From: Rotaria sp. Silwood1
Taxonomy: Eukaryota > Rotifera > Eurotatoria > Philodinida > Philodinidae
DNA: 64,000 bases
Assembly (NCBI GenBank): GCA_905250075.1
Contig: CAJNOP010000003.1
Location: 1 to 64,000, forward strand
Reading direction: 5' to 3'
Below are positions 1 through 11,400 of the stretch, piece after piece (the first letter of the stretch is position 1; each line of letters opens with the position of its first letter). A program made the position numbers and the translations under genes. The notes beneath the pieces were generated by a model that was given only the letters and a program-made list of their open reading frames with translations, was not told the DNA's origin and did not search any database.

Positions 1-1032
1 CATTTGCAGAACGATTTCGAGTTACATTTGATCTTCGACAAGTAAAAGCAGAAAAAAACAAAACAAAAAATTTCTTTTCTTTCAAAAATAAATATTTATC
101 TATTATTTTTAGTGTGAATTAAATGAATCAAAACCATTTTATGAATTAGATGATGAAATTCAAACACTTATTCGACAGCGTCGTCCAAAATTACAAACTG
201 ATCGACAATTAAGTTTATTAAGTCAACATGAAGAAGGTAAATTACGAAAACAAAACCTCAAAATTCATAAATACATCATGTTCTCCGTATTTATCTAAAA
301 GCCAATAGACTTGCTGCATTACGTTCATATCATGGTGTTCGCATGAGTCTCGATGGTGGTCGACGACGACCTATAAGTACTACTGTTGAATTATCACCTG
401 ATCAAGCAAATACATCTTCTGAAGATTTGCAATTTAGCCAAAAAGCATCAAGAATGTCATTAACACCTTTAGCTTACGGTAAAAATTTTTGTTTTTTTGC
501 TTTTGATAATAAGATTTGTTTTATATGTTTAGGAACATTGACAAATGTTTTTTCAACAATTGTTGCCATGTCAAAAAGGGCTAAAACTAATATTGTAACT
601 TTTCAAGAAGAAGAAGAACAAGAACAAGAAAACTTACCACGAACAACTGAAACAAATTTTGTAACAGAAAAAACGAAGTATGAAGTTTCCAAAAATACTG
701 TTTTTTTGTCAAATATAAATAAGAAACGATTCTTCATAGATCAATGCAAAAATATGAAACAGGTCCAATACGAAGCATGGCAGATGTTGATTCAGAATTA
801 TCACTTCTGCAAAGGTAAAGATATAAATAAAGTATTTTTATTAGTTTATAATGTTCATGGGATTTTTTTTGTTTTTAGACGTTTTGATTGTCTAGAACGA
901 ACGATGGATGATAAAATGAAACTATTATTTGATTTTGCAAATAATATTTCAATAACTAATAATAATCATCAATTTAATAATCTCAATCAAACAAATGATA
1001 CAAAAGATAATAAATATCTTTTTGGTAATTGA
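1..1032 (+). CDS. C-terminal exons of an ERG-type (KCNH) voltage-gated potassium channel, 5' part outside window
   Basis: Six exons fit in one frame with GT-AG introns: 1-41, 113-236, 302-478, 533-677, 740-814 and 879-1032, ending at TGA 1030-1032. The first exon reads FAERFRVTFDLRQ, resembling the ERG segment that follows the cyclic-nucleotide-binding homology domain (a 'xITFxLRD' motif). The last exons give ADVDSELSLLQRRFDCLE, close to the C-terminal coiled coil of vertebrate ERG channels (DVESRLDALQRQL pattern). Between them is a Ser/Arg/Glu-rich linker, as in the variable ERG cytoplasmic tail. Known for the family: a membrane potassium channel, tetramer, repolarising current. The pore and voltage sensor lie upstream of the window and cannot be checked. 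The family call is inference from two short motifs in the right order; another KCNH subfamily is possible. The last residues are Asn-rich low complexity. Confidence 0.55.
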
Positions 1033-2040
1033 TAAATTAGTTTTTACAAAAGAAAAATAAAAACAAATATAATTGATAAATAACTATTGTATTATTTTAT
1101 TAAGTAATTTCAAGTATAATTATTCTTTGAACAGTGAACGATTTTCATCGAACAGTTCAATATATATTGATAGAATGTGCAATAATAATAAAAAAAAAAA
1201 AAGAAAACTTAATCATATTCAAGAAAAATAAATGCTAAAATAAGGCAGAAAATGATGTTATGTTATAATTTCATTATTCCATCAATCACAAATCTAATTG
1301 AATCGTCTTGCCATTCTCACATCATTGATGTCGATATGACTGCTACAACAGAGATGACAGCGATTATTTTGTCTATTTTTAGCATTTCCTATGTTCATCT
1401 ATTAATAATCAAATCAAATGAATAGTTCCTATAGCATTAAAGCAGAAAAAGGTAGATTTCAAGTGTGAGCGTATCTATTCTCTTAGCACATATGCCACGC
1501 TTGTACTCATACCAGCCACTTACACTCACATCCCACCCTCAGTTCGAAGACAATAGTTATCTATTAAACAATACATTCAATAATAAATATCGTACTATTT
1601 ATAAATAGTCAATAAAAAAATACAAAAGAAATAAATTTTATAAATGGATGTGGTAGTGATGATAACACTTTGAAAAACCTTCATGCATCTGAGAAGATGT
1701 TTCAATTGTCTATTCTCCTTTTATTTTGCTTGATTGTCTAAAGTTGGTTAGCAGTTGACATTTAGTGCGTCTAATTGAGGCATATGATGTGTCTTTTTTT
1801 GGAGCTACCTAATTTATCTCAGCTAGACATGCAAACTGTCAACGAATGACCAATTTTAGACGTTCAAGCACGATAAATTCAGAATCCACACTTGAAACGT
1901 TTTGTAAGACGCATGGAATCTTTTAGAGTGCATGAAATGTCACAGGATATTTCGAACATGATATTTGCAAAGAAAATTACTCATTATTTCCAAATAATAA
2001 AGTTCTCATGAACTCTATCTATTGTTCCTGATAAGATAAA

Positions 2041-2181
2041 CCCAGGTCGAACAGCCACACTCGTAAACGATCGTATACGGAGAAAAAATCAGTCGTTAAC
2101 GGTCCTCGTATACAGAGTCCGTATACGATCGTAGAGGGAGCGTATACAGTCGTACACGAAGTCCGTAATCGTCGACCTGGG
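2041..2181. mobile_element. 141-bp element with CCCAGGTCGA terminal inverted repeats and CGTATACG-rich interior
   Basis: Starts CCCAGGTCGA and ends TCGACCTGGG, exact 10-bp inverted ends. The interior repeats variants of CGTATACGATCG, which is itself self-complementary. The flanks are AA before and AA after, compatible with a 2-bp target duplication, although AA is common in this AT-rich DNA. No coding capacity, so if mobile it depends on a transposase supplied elsewhere. Same termini as 34788-35085. Confidence 0.6.
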
Positions 2182-3193
2182 AACATATTACTTCAGAGAC
2201 AATTTACTTTTAGCAAAGCTTCAGTTATCATAATACAGGTCCTACTATGAATTTTCTATTTATATAGGTTTAGTTCTTTGGAATAATTGCAAAGAAAAAC
2301 TAAAAGTGCAAGAATGAACACTGATTATACCTTTGATATAAACCGCATCGGTAACGTCAACTTCATGAAAAAGTTATACTGAAAATATAATTACCCGCAA
2401 ATATTCTTGTTAGAGGATAACCGTCCTAGTATTATGTATTTTCTTATTCTTAATTATTTCTTTGACATGAGTATATTTCAGGTCACTTTCTGTATTTTAT
2501 CTTGTCCTTATGTGTTCAATCTTGGATATAATTAACATATATATATATGTGTATATCATATTTTTCTTCTTCTAATTGCAAAGCGCAAATAGAGATATAG
2601 CTACAGGTGTGTGTGCGCACACCTTTGATTTTTGAAATAAATAAAGAAAAACGCCGAACATCAGGACTCTAATACTTCTACATCATTGTATATGAATATT
2701 TAAATTGGTTTTTTTGTACTCTATCTCTTGATAGTAAAAGTCAATATTATTAAACAAGAATAAGAATTATCAATTATTAGAGAAAAACAATAGAAATACA
2801 CCATTGTACTTCTTACTATCATCACTAAGACGTCCCTTTCTAAAATTTTTCTCTTTCGTATTTCTCTTCACTAATGATTTACAGATAGTGCGATATCTAT
2901 TACGGAACGTATGGTTTAATACAACAACTATTGTCTTCCGAATGAATCGTCTGTTTCGCCTAACTTCACAATGGAACTTCATCATAAGAATTTTGTAAAA
3001 TAATTCACAAAGCTCTTGAAAATAACAAATATTCACTCATAATGTACTGTTTTCATCTGCGTTTCTTTTAGATTTTTTTCAATGAATCATCGTAACCAAA
3101 TTTTTAATTTAATTGACAATGTTTTACTTAGCCCTAAATTTATAAAAAACTGAGGATGAATCAGAAAAAAAACGATATGTTGCTTATTTAGCA

Positions 3194-3307
3194 CTTAGGT
3201 CGAACATGCACGCTCACGACGATATACGACAGTAGTACTAGACCATGTAAACCGCTAAAGTACGATCGTTTACAATCGTATACGAAGTTCGTAGTCGTCA
3301 ACCTGGG
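3194..3307. mobile_element. 114-bp diverged copy of the CCCAGGTCGA element
   Basis: Left end CTTAGGTCGA, right end TCAACCTGGG, i.e. the same termini with two changes on the left and one on the right. The last 25 bp match the right end of 2041-2181 with about four differences. The interior again carries CGTATACGA/ACGATCGTTTAC motifs. Flanked by CA on both sides. Confidence 0.55.
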
Positions 3308-3430
3308 CATGCATTACGGTGAAATACGGTTGTATACGATCGGAAACGAGCGTGTACGGGCTGTTTCTATCAGTATACAGACTCTGTAAACCTCGTCCTG
3401 TATGAACGTCACCAGTATGCACATGATAAC
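3308..3430. repeat. CGTATACG-type repeat patch without clear termini
   Basis: Abuts the previous element. Contains GGTGAAATACGGTTGTATACGATCG, closely similar to the start of the patch at 4117-4230 (GGCGAAATACGGTCGTATACGATCG), so these two are related to each other and share units with 2041-2181. No CCCAGGTCGA end is visible. Confidence 0.4.
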
Positions 3431-4116
3431 GTAAGATCATTAGCTGAACACCTGACCTTTTCGCTTGGCTGTAAAAACTATAATTTTCCAGATTATTATA
3501 AATATCAAACAGAAGTGCATCATATGATATCAAAACTTATCGATCTGGATAAAGATGTTATAAATACTCAATTAATGGCTTTTCGTCGATCAGAACTTTC
3601 TACCTATGTTCTTCTCTGTGTTTTTGTAAATGTGATTGAACTGAATGTATTTATCCAATGATGATTTAGCAATGTGAGAAAATAAAAATAAATGAAAATA
3701 AAAAAAGAAGTTCATGTATGAATAGCATGATTGACAAACTAAATCAACGCAATCAATTTCATAATATGTTTTATTATATGTTAACCTAATGAATTGTAAA
3801 GTAAACGTTACAAGTGTTGTCGATTTGTGTAGAGATAGTTGAAACCAAACAAAATAACTGAAGTATTTCATCTCATTTGAGTAAGACCTGATTAGACTAA
3901 GGTGTGGATGTGGTGTTGTTGATGCTGTCTGTTTTCATTCTTTCCAACGACATCACATCAAAGCTACACCTACGCACATTCACACCCAAGTTTAAGTTCA
4001 TGGATTTCAATGACATCGTTAGATAGAGCTCGTCGAGTTCTAGACGGCTTAGCAGCTCAGTCGAATCGTCGTGAAAAATACTAGAATCGGCTGCTAACTT
4101 TCCTTATGTAAATAAT

Positions 4117-4230
4117 ATGGCGAAATACGGTCGTATACGATCGCATTTTACAGAGTATACGACTGCACACGATAGCATACGATGTCGTATAGGATCGTTT
4201 ACTACTGTCGTTATGTACGTCCTGAGTATT
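4117..4230. repeat. CGTATACG-type repeat patch, decayed right terminus
   Basis: Self-complementary GTATACGAT/ATCGTATAC units in both orientations. The right side reads GTACGTCCTGAG, which may be a decayed CGACCTGGG end. Left end aligns with the patch starting near 3313. Confidence 0.4.
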
Positions 4231-5449
4231 TATGAAGGCATTATTGAGAGCTTGGATATGTAATGTTTGTCTACAGCAAAGCTGTCGACATGAGCTGCTG
4301 TTGCCTAGTATACCACTAGATCAGGCCAAAACTGTGTGAGTGTATGGGTATGGGTCATCTCTTTACACATCGTCAACCACATTTACATATTTGCCAGATC
4401 CTTTTACCTGTTCTTTGTATTATCTAATAGTATGTCGTTTGTCTATCATAATTTCATTTTTCTACTTATACAAAATAATGCTGATATATTCAATAAGTTT
4501 TCGATAAACCTAGTGTTTCTGGTATCCAAAATATTTTTGATGATTTATCTCTTAGTTTTAATTGAGTATTCTGCCTATTATCACTATACTGTCCTCATGG
4601 AAACAAATTAAATATATAATTGAAACAAGAAAGCTATATTAAAATAAGATAATAGAACTTAGTGAATTTGAAAAGACAGAAATATTAGTTGCATTGGTTT
4701 GCTTCGTTGACAGCTCCAGTATAAATGCACACCTTCAAGAACAGAATAGATATTTCAAATGTTATGAATTGTCTTGTAATTATATTAATCCATATTCAAA
4801 ATATCATTGAAATTATAGAAGCATTTTATTATCTGAATAATCGATTTTTACATAGAACTAAAAAAGTTTTCATTTCATAGAAATTCATCAATAGATGAAC
4901 AAAATAGCCATGTTGACACAATTAGAAATAATAGTGGCTTGATCAGGATATTATAACACTTCGTCATTATAAAAATTTTCGTTTTTTCCCAAAGCACTCG
5001 ATCATTATCTTTGAATTATGTATAAAAAACTTCACAGTTCGTAAAAAGACATAACACAACACCCTCTCTTCTCAAGGTAGAATGCCTCTAGCCATCATTC
5101 ATTAAAAATTTTGATAAATCTAGAACCTAATAGATACTTCTCAACATATGAAATTGTAAATGTAAATTTCTTTCAAATAAAATAAAATCACAATATGTAT
5201 GCATGATTTATATTATTTCTTTTTTCTTATCAAATGATCAAATAAAACTTTCTTCTAATTCGTATTCATTCATATATCTAGGCTATAATTCACACAAATG
5301 AAATTAAAACAAAACATATTCTTATTAAGGGAGAATATTTCAGAATGAAATAAAAAAAAATGCGAAAATACGAATAGAATTTTATAAAAGTTGGTAAAAA
5401 AAAGAAATATATATATATATATATATTTTCATTTCAATTTTGCCCTTTA

Positions 5450-8400
5450 TTAATTTGATTCTAATGTATCATATTTAATTTTTAGAATTCCACCACCACT
5501 TGTATTTGGCTCTTGTAATGCATACCAAGCAATACTTTTTTTTTCTGGATCCAGATTTGATAAATCAATTTGAAGCTTGAAAAAAAGAATTTAATAAAAA
5601 AAAAGTCTTTGTTGATGTCTTTCTTTTTACTTACATCACCCATATATGTTTGTTCTTGTGCAAATAATGGTGAATTATTTTTAACGCTTAAATGAAGACG
5701 CTGCCGACGAACATCAACTAATGATGCTTGCCATTCAAATCTAAATAATTATCAAAAGTATATATAATTGATATTTATTGATTTCGCTTTATTAGCTCTT
5801 ACAAATCATCATATGTTGGATTAAGTGTATCATGAATAGATTTTGTTTTCTTTTTATCTTTTTTAAAATCTGGTATTAAATAAAGGCGTACATACGGATC
5901 AGGTAAATTCTGTTGATGAACATTGATAAGTCCGCTTGAAAAATAAATTTGTTTTTCTTTGTCAACTTAATTCTTTATAATGAACTTACTTGCATGCAAA
6001 TACAGTTACGGATAAACATGTACGATGAACCGAATAACGAATACCAATCTTTATTGTACCAAATTGTGTTGATCTGTATTTTTTAAGGATAATTTATAAA
6101 TTGAAAATAAGAAAAGTTTTATTACTTTAAGTCAGGATCATCAGCTATTATAAGACTTTTTCTGTCAGGTGTTATACGATTTTCCAATATGGAACGATGA
6201 ACACTCGGTGATAACTATTTATAGCAAGAAATTAATTATTAGGTTTTACTTCGTTCATAGTTTCTTAAAGACTATTGATCGACGAATGACATAGATTATG
6301 TAATATTGTCTGGAGAAGTTTGAATAATTACGACATAGTACTATAAAAAGTTTGGTTTTGTTTTCAAGATTTAAAAAATTTTATTAACGGCTGTATAGTT
6401 CTTTTTTATTTAAACAAGATCTGCATAAGTGATATGGATTTCATACTAGAGTTCTGCAGAACAAACTTTTTCAAGCTTCAAATCTCGTTTGTTTCGTTTT
6501 AAATTATTTGTAAAATGTTTCGAGCCTAAATGTCCTGTAGAATGGGTCTATAGTTCATACTATTATTAACAGCATTTTATTCAAGTATCAGGATGAAAAA
6601 ATTAATAATTGAAAATGAAATATGAATTTCGTCGAAAAAACTCTTTCGTCAATCTTAAATTGTAATGGTAGAAATAATCATGACTACAAAATAATGTACA
6701 CATAGTTATTTGATAATTTGAAGAAGATTTCTAAACTTTATAACAGTTAAAATTTCATTTAGTATGATTTCTTTAACTGAAGGCTTACTATGCATTAACT
6801 GGGAGAAAAGTACTTTCTAGTGCAAGATAAAGTATGAAAGTCTTATTCAGCTATGAGAATTTTCAAGAAATACTCGATTTCAACTATTTTAAGATAATTT
6901 CATAGTGCTTATGCAACCGAGAATGATTTTTGCAGCTTTCTGATTTCTATAAAGATCAAAGAATTCCTACAATATCTAACTTTTTGGTGAACATATTAAA
7001 TACATCGAATTTCTTTTGAAGAGAATAACTCATAAAAAACCCTATATGCAGTAAAAAAAACATCAACTGCTAAATTTTTTTAGAGTTGAAAAATCCGGAA
7101 AGCACTCAATTGGAATGATTTGTTTTCATTTAAACAATTTCATAATTATATTCTCTAATAATTACATGTAATTGGAGACCAGACGCAATTGATTTCGATG
7201 CATTATCTTCTTCCAATGAAGTTCGAAGTGATGAATCTTGCATATTATTACGATTAATATCTGTTCTTGTATTTGTTTCTGATGTTGATGACGTATCAAA
7301 TGATTGTGCATTAGCAGATAGTGTTTGTGGTGACGGACTTAAACAACTTTCACTTGAACGTCCAGGAGATAAAATCTTTTTCGGAGAATAAAACAAAAAT
7401 GGATGACTGTTTCTTCTATTACAAGATGAGTGTGCATAAGAGTGTGTTTTATTCGATTATAACTTTGAACAAGGTCTATCTTCAAGACATACGAAAATGG
7501 TAATTAATTATTGTTACTAGCTAGCAGTTCGAACATTCATTTGACAGAAAATAAGAGAAAGATGAAAAGTTATTCAAAGATATTATAATAGCTTTTTGTT
7601 TCGAGGACAATTTCATAAAAAAAAGCCATTCATTTAACATAATATTTTAAACCTACTCGATCGTATACAACTTTTGGATTGCTTAAAGTTTCGAGTGTGA
7701 AATACCTATGTGCATTCGATTTGTCGTTTCATTATTGTGTTAATGAAGTTTCTTCTACACTTAATTTACTTTGTGATCAATAGAGCTTTTCAAAAGCAAC
7801 AACAAATTTAGTTCATTATTCTTAAGACTCAATTGTACAAATTTCTACTGATATTTTGCCGGTTTTCAAGAAATAAGAATATGCATTCCACTTCGATATC
7901 TATATCATATTTGGAATTAGCACAAAAATGTTAGCCGATGGATATATATTTGAAACTTTTTCTACGACGTTTTTTCGATTAAATTTTCACTTCCACGATC
8001 TCCTGAGGAATGCGTCGAAAAAATAAATTGAAGATAATTATTTGATTGCGTGTCACCTATCTTTTTATCTTCAAATAACATTTTGCAAGTTTAAAAGTTG
8101 CTTTTCACTGCTACAATAACTTTCTAACTAAATTCATTTTCTCACGTGTCATTGAGACAGTCCCAGGGGTGAAAATTCGATCAGAAAAAAAGTAGTAGAA
8201 AAAGTTTGCGACATCAGCATAAAATATGAATCTAAAATGTTAAAAATTGGCCCTCAAGACGAATGGACTAAAGATTTTGTTAAATGGTCCATTTCTTTTA
8301 GAACATAAAAAGTAATGTATTTTGTAGCGCTTGAAAAACTCTATTAAACACAAAGTCAATTAAGTGTAGAAGAAACTTCATTACCACAATAATTAAACGA

Positions 8401-11400
8401 CAAATGGAATCCACATGAGTATTTCACACTCGAAACTTTAAGCAATGCAAAAGTTGTATACGATCTAGTAGATTCAAAATATTATGTTAAGTGAATGGTT
8501 TTTTTATGAAATTGCACTCGAAACAAAGAGTTATTATAATATCTTTGAATGACTTTTCATCTTTCTCTTATTTTCAGTCAAATGAATGTTCAAATAGCTA
8601 GCTAGCAACAATAACTAATTACTCCTTTAGTATATTTTAAAGATAGACTTTGTTCAAAGTTATGAGCGAATCAAACTGATTAGGAGCTCATGATTTTTCA
8701 TCCTATATAAAACTCAATTAGACTGATCAAACTTTGTTCTGATGCACCTCTTTCTCCCCGTCTTTTACTTACAAGAAGTGATAAACGAAGAATAATTGCT
8801 GCTTTATCTAATGGTTCAGATATACATTTAAGTGGATATGATTGTGTATCAATAGTCATTGTATCAGTATCATAGATAAGTTTAATTGGCATTTCAAAAT
8901 ATGCAATTATTTCATTATTATTTCGTGCATCACATATATCAATTTTTAATTTTTCATGAAGTGGATTTGCACATAAAATTTGTGATACATGTTCAAATTG
9001 TGGATTTGTTTGACTTTCAAATGCTTGAGTTTTAGTTTCAGTACCTTCAACTTTAATTCGACAAAATGGATTTGGTTCTCGACGAGTTTTTTTTGATCGC
9101 TAATATTCGAAGATTAGCAAGAGAATAAAATAAGATAAGTAAAGACTATTTTTCTATCTCTTACAGGAAGATTAAGACATCGATCAATAAAACAAACAAG
9201 TAAAGCTTTTGATAACTTTTCTCGTTTTATCATTTGACTATTTTTTCTTTCCATCTAAAAATATTAAAATATAAATTTTCAATAGAAAACAAAAACATAT
9301 ATAATTATTTAACTTACAATCTCAAGAGCTGATTTTTGTTTTGTTAATGAAAAATATTGTAAACTAACATTTAATGAACCTTTTTTCACGTCGTGTAATG
9401 TCAACCACTAGAAAATAAACGTTTAATAGTCAATTTTATAATTTAAGTGTAGATAACATACAGTATCAACAGCATCGTTGTCAACTAATGCATTGAGACG
9501 AAATTGAGCTCTAATTAAAAAAGAAAAAATTCGCATTTTTCATCACAAAATTAACTCTTAACTATAGCATAGAATTTTGAGAATCGAGAATGATCCGATC
9601 GAGAGGTGTAGCACCTTCCCAATTATTTTGACACTTTAATTTACTTTTTATATCTTCTTTGAAAGAATAAGTCTAAAAGTTAATATTATTTTTAACTGAT
9701 AGTTTTAAATTTACGGACAATTTCTTCTTTCTTTTATGCCACCATGGCTGAGGGACAATGTTCTTTAACACGTATTCACAGAGCACTAAAATATATGTTA
9801 ACTATGTTGTAACATACGTCTGCTCCTACGGATAGTTAGTGTGTATGGAGAGCTCAAGCAATTGAGCGTTAGAACTTTGAGTCAGACTGCTCTTCTGTCC
9901 AAAGGTACAGCTAATTAGTTATAGTTGTAGGGACGATATCGGACAATGGAATCTGCCACTACGCACCATTCTTCTTTTTATCATTTTAACTGAAGACTCA
10001 TAGCAATATATTCCTATTGAATTTAACAATTTTGTCAATATACATTCAATAATCGATCGGAGAACTTTTATTATGCATGATTAAAAACATATTTACTTCT
10101 GTAAAAAAATTTTTATTGAATCTATCTATCCTATGATTTAAAATTATTATAAAACATTCAAAATTGTAAAGATTTGTTGAAATATAATTTACCGTCCGAT
10201 AAAATCATCTTTACCAGGATCTTCATCATATACTTCAAATTCAATAGAATCACTTTCATATTGTTCAACAACAAATTCAAATACCTTAGTTTTAAAATAA
10301 AAAAATATATATTAGAAACACAAAGAAAATCAAACATACTTCATTCCATTCGGGATTCGTTGTATTATCAATTGTTTTTGTTCTATACTCAACACTACCT
10401 GGTACTATAGATACAATAAAAATTTATCATTTAATAATATACAAGGAAAAGAATTCTCTTATACCTGTAACTTTAACAAATGGATCACTTTTTCCTTTTC
10501 CAAGAAGTGTAATATCTGCTTTAATTAAATCTTGTGCTCTCAAAACAAATGCTCGTACAACACCCTAGAAATAAAAATTAATTCATTAATAATTGCTATT
10601 TAATTCTAATAATATAACCTGAGGATTAGACCATCTTAAATATCCAATTTGTATATCTTTAACAAGTGGAAGAACTTGTCTATTAGGTAAAACCATCATT
10701 GATGCTATAATATCATTGATTTGAACAAGCAATAAATCACTATTAAAAAATAGATTATTATTTAATATTGCAATATTTTTCAAAATTTCTATATACTTAA
10801 GACCAGGTATATCAACTAATGTTCCAGCATCAGTTAATTTAAAATCAATACTCTAAAGATGAAAATCCCACCCAAAAATCAAATTTTTATGTTTTCATAA
10901 AATAAATCTTTTCTATACTTACAGGTTTTTTTAGAAAAAAATATGTTACTGCACCAATTAACGGAATTGTATTAATTAAAGGACTTAAAATAATTCGCAT
11001 ATCACCAACGAATTGTATATCTCTAATTCCACATACAATGCCTTTCAACTTTGCTTTGATAATTGCATCGCCAGCATAACTGACAAAAAAAACAAACAAA
11101 GAATTTTATTTCAAACGATGAAAACAATCATATATAATATAACATACAAAACTTCAACATCTATCATAATTTGATCACGAACATTATCAGTATAAACTTT
11201 AATACCTCCAACTCTAGGTGGCTAAAAGTAAAATTTAAATATTAAAAAAAAACTAAATTTAAAAAAAACATACGATTTCTCCAAGATCAAGTTTTTGAAA
11301 TGAAAAATCTGCTAAAGCTGATGAAGTTCCCCGAATTAATGGAATAAGTACATCACGAAAAACGGCTTGATCAAGATATCTATTTGCGTACGGCCATGCT

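Larger units (their letters stand above)
1033..5449. other. Intergenic spacer with short repeats, no supported gene
   Basis: No exon chain with splice signals could be built on either strand. Contains the CGTATACG-rich small elements listed separately, and patches of GTGTGGATG/CACATTCACACCC-type sequence (about 1460-1550, 3900-3990, 4330-4390) that resemble the GAGTGTGG-rich patch at 63844-63925. An (AT)n run lies at 5409-5427 just beyond the 3' end of the synaptotagmin-like gene. Confidence 0.6.

Noticed and set aside
2041..4230. CRISPR-like or telomere-like array from the CGTATACG repeats
   Set aside because: Units are irregularly spaced, palindromic and in both orientations, with defined inverted ends; the host is an animal.
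9555..9680. Minus-strand open stretch (CQNNWEGATPLDRIILDSQN) between two ESYT C2A exons
   Set aside because: Exons 10193-10284 and 9462-9510 join perfectly in phase without it (DDFIGR|AQFRLN), and it ends in a stop with no donor.
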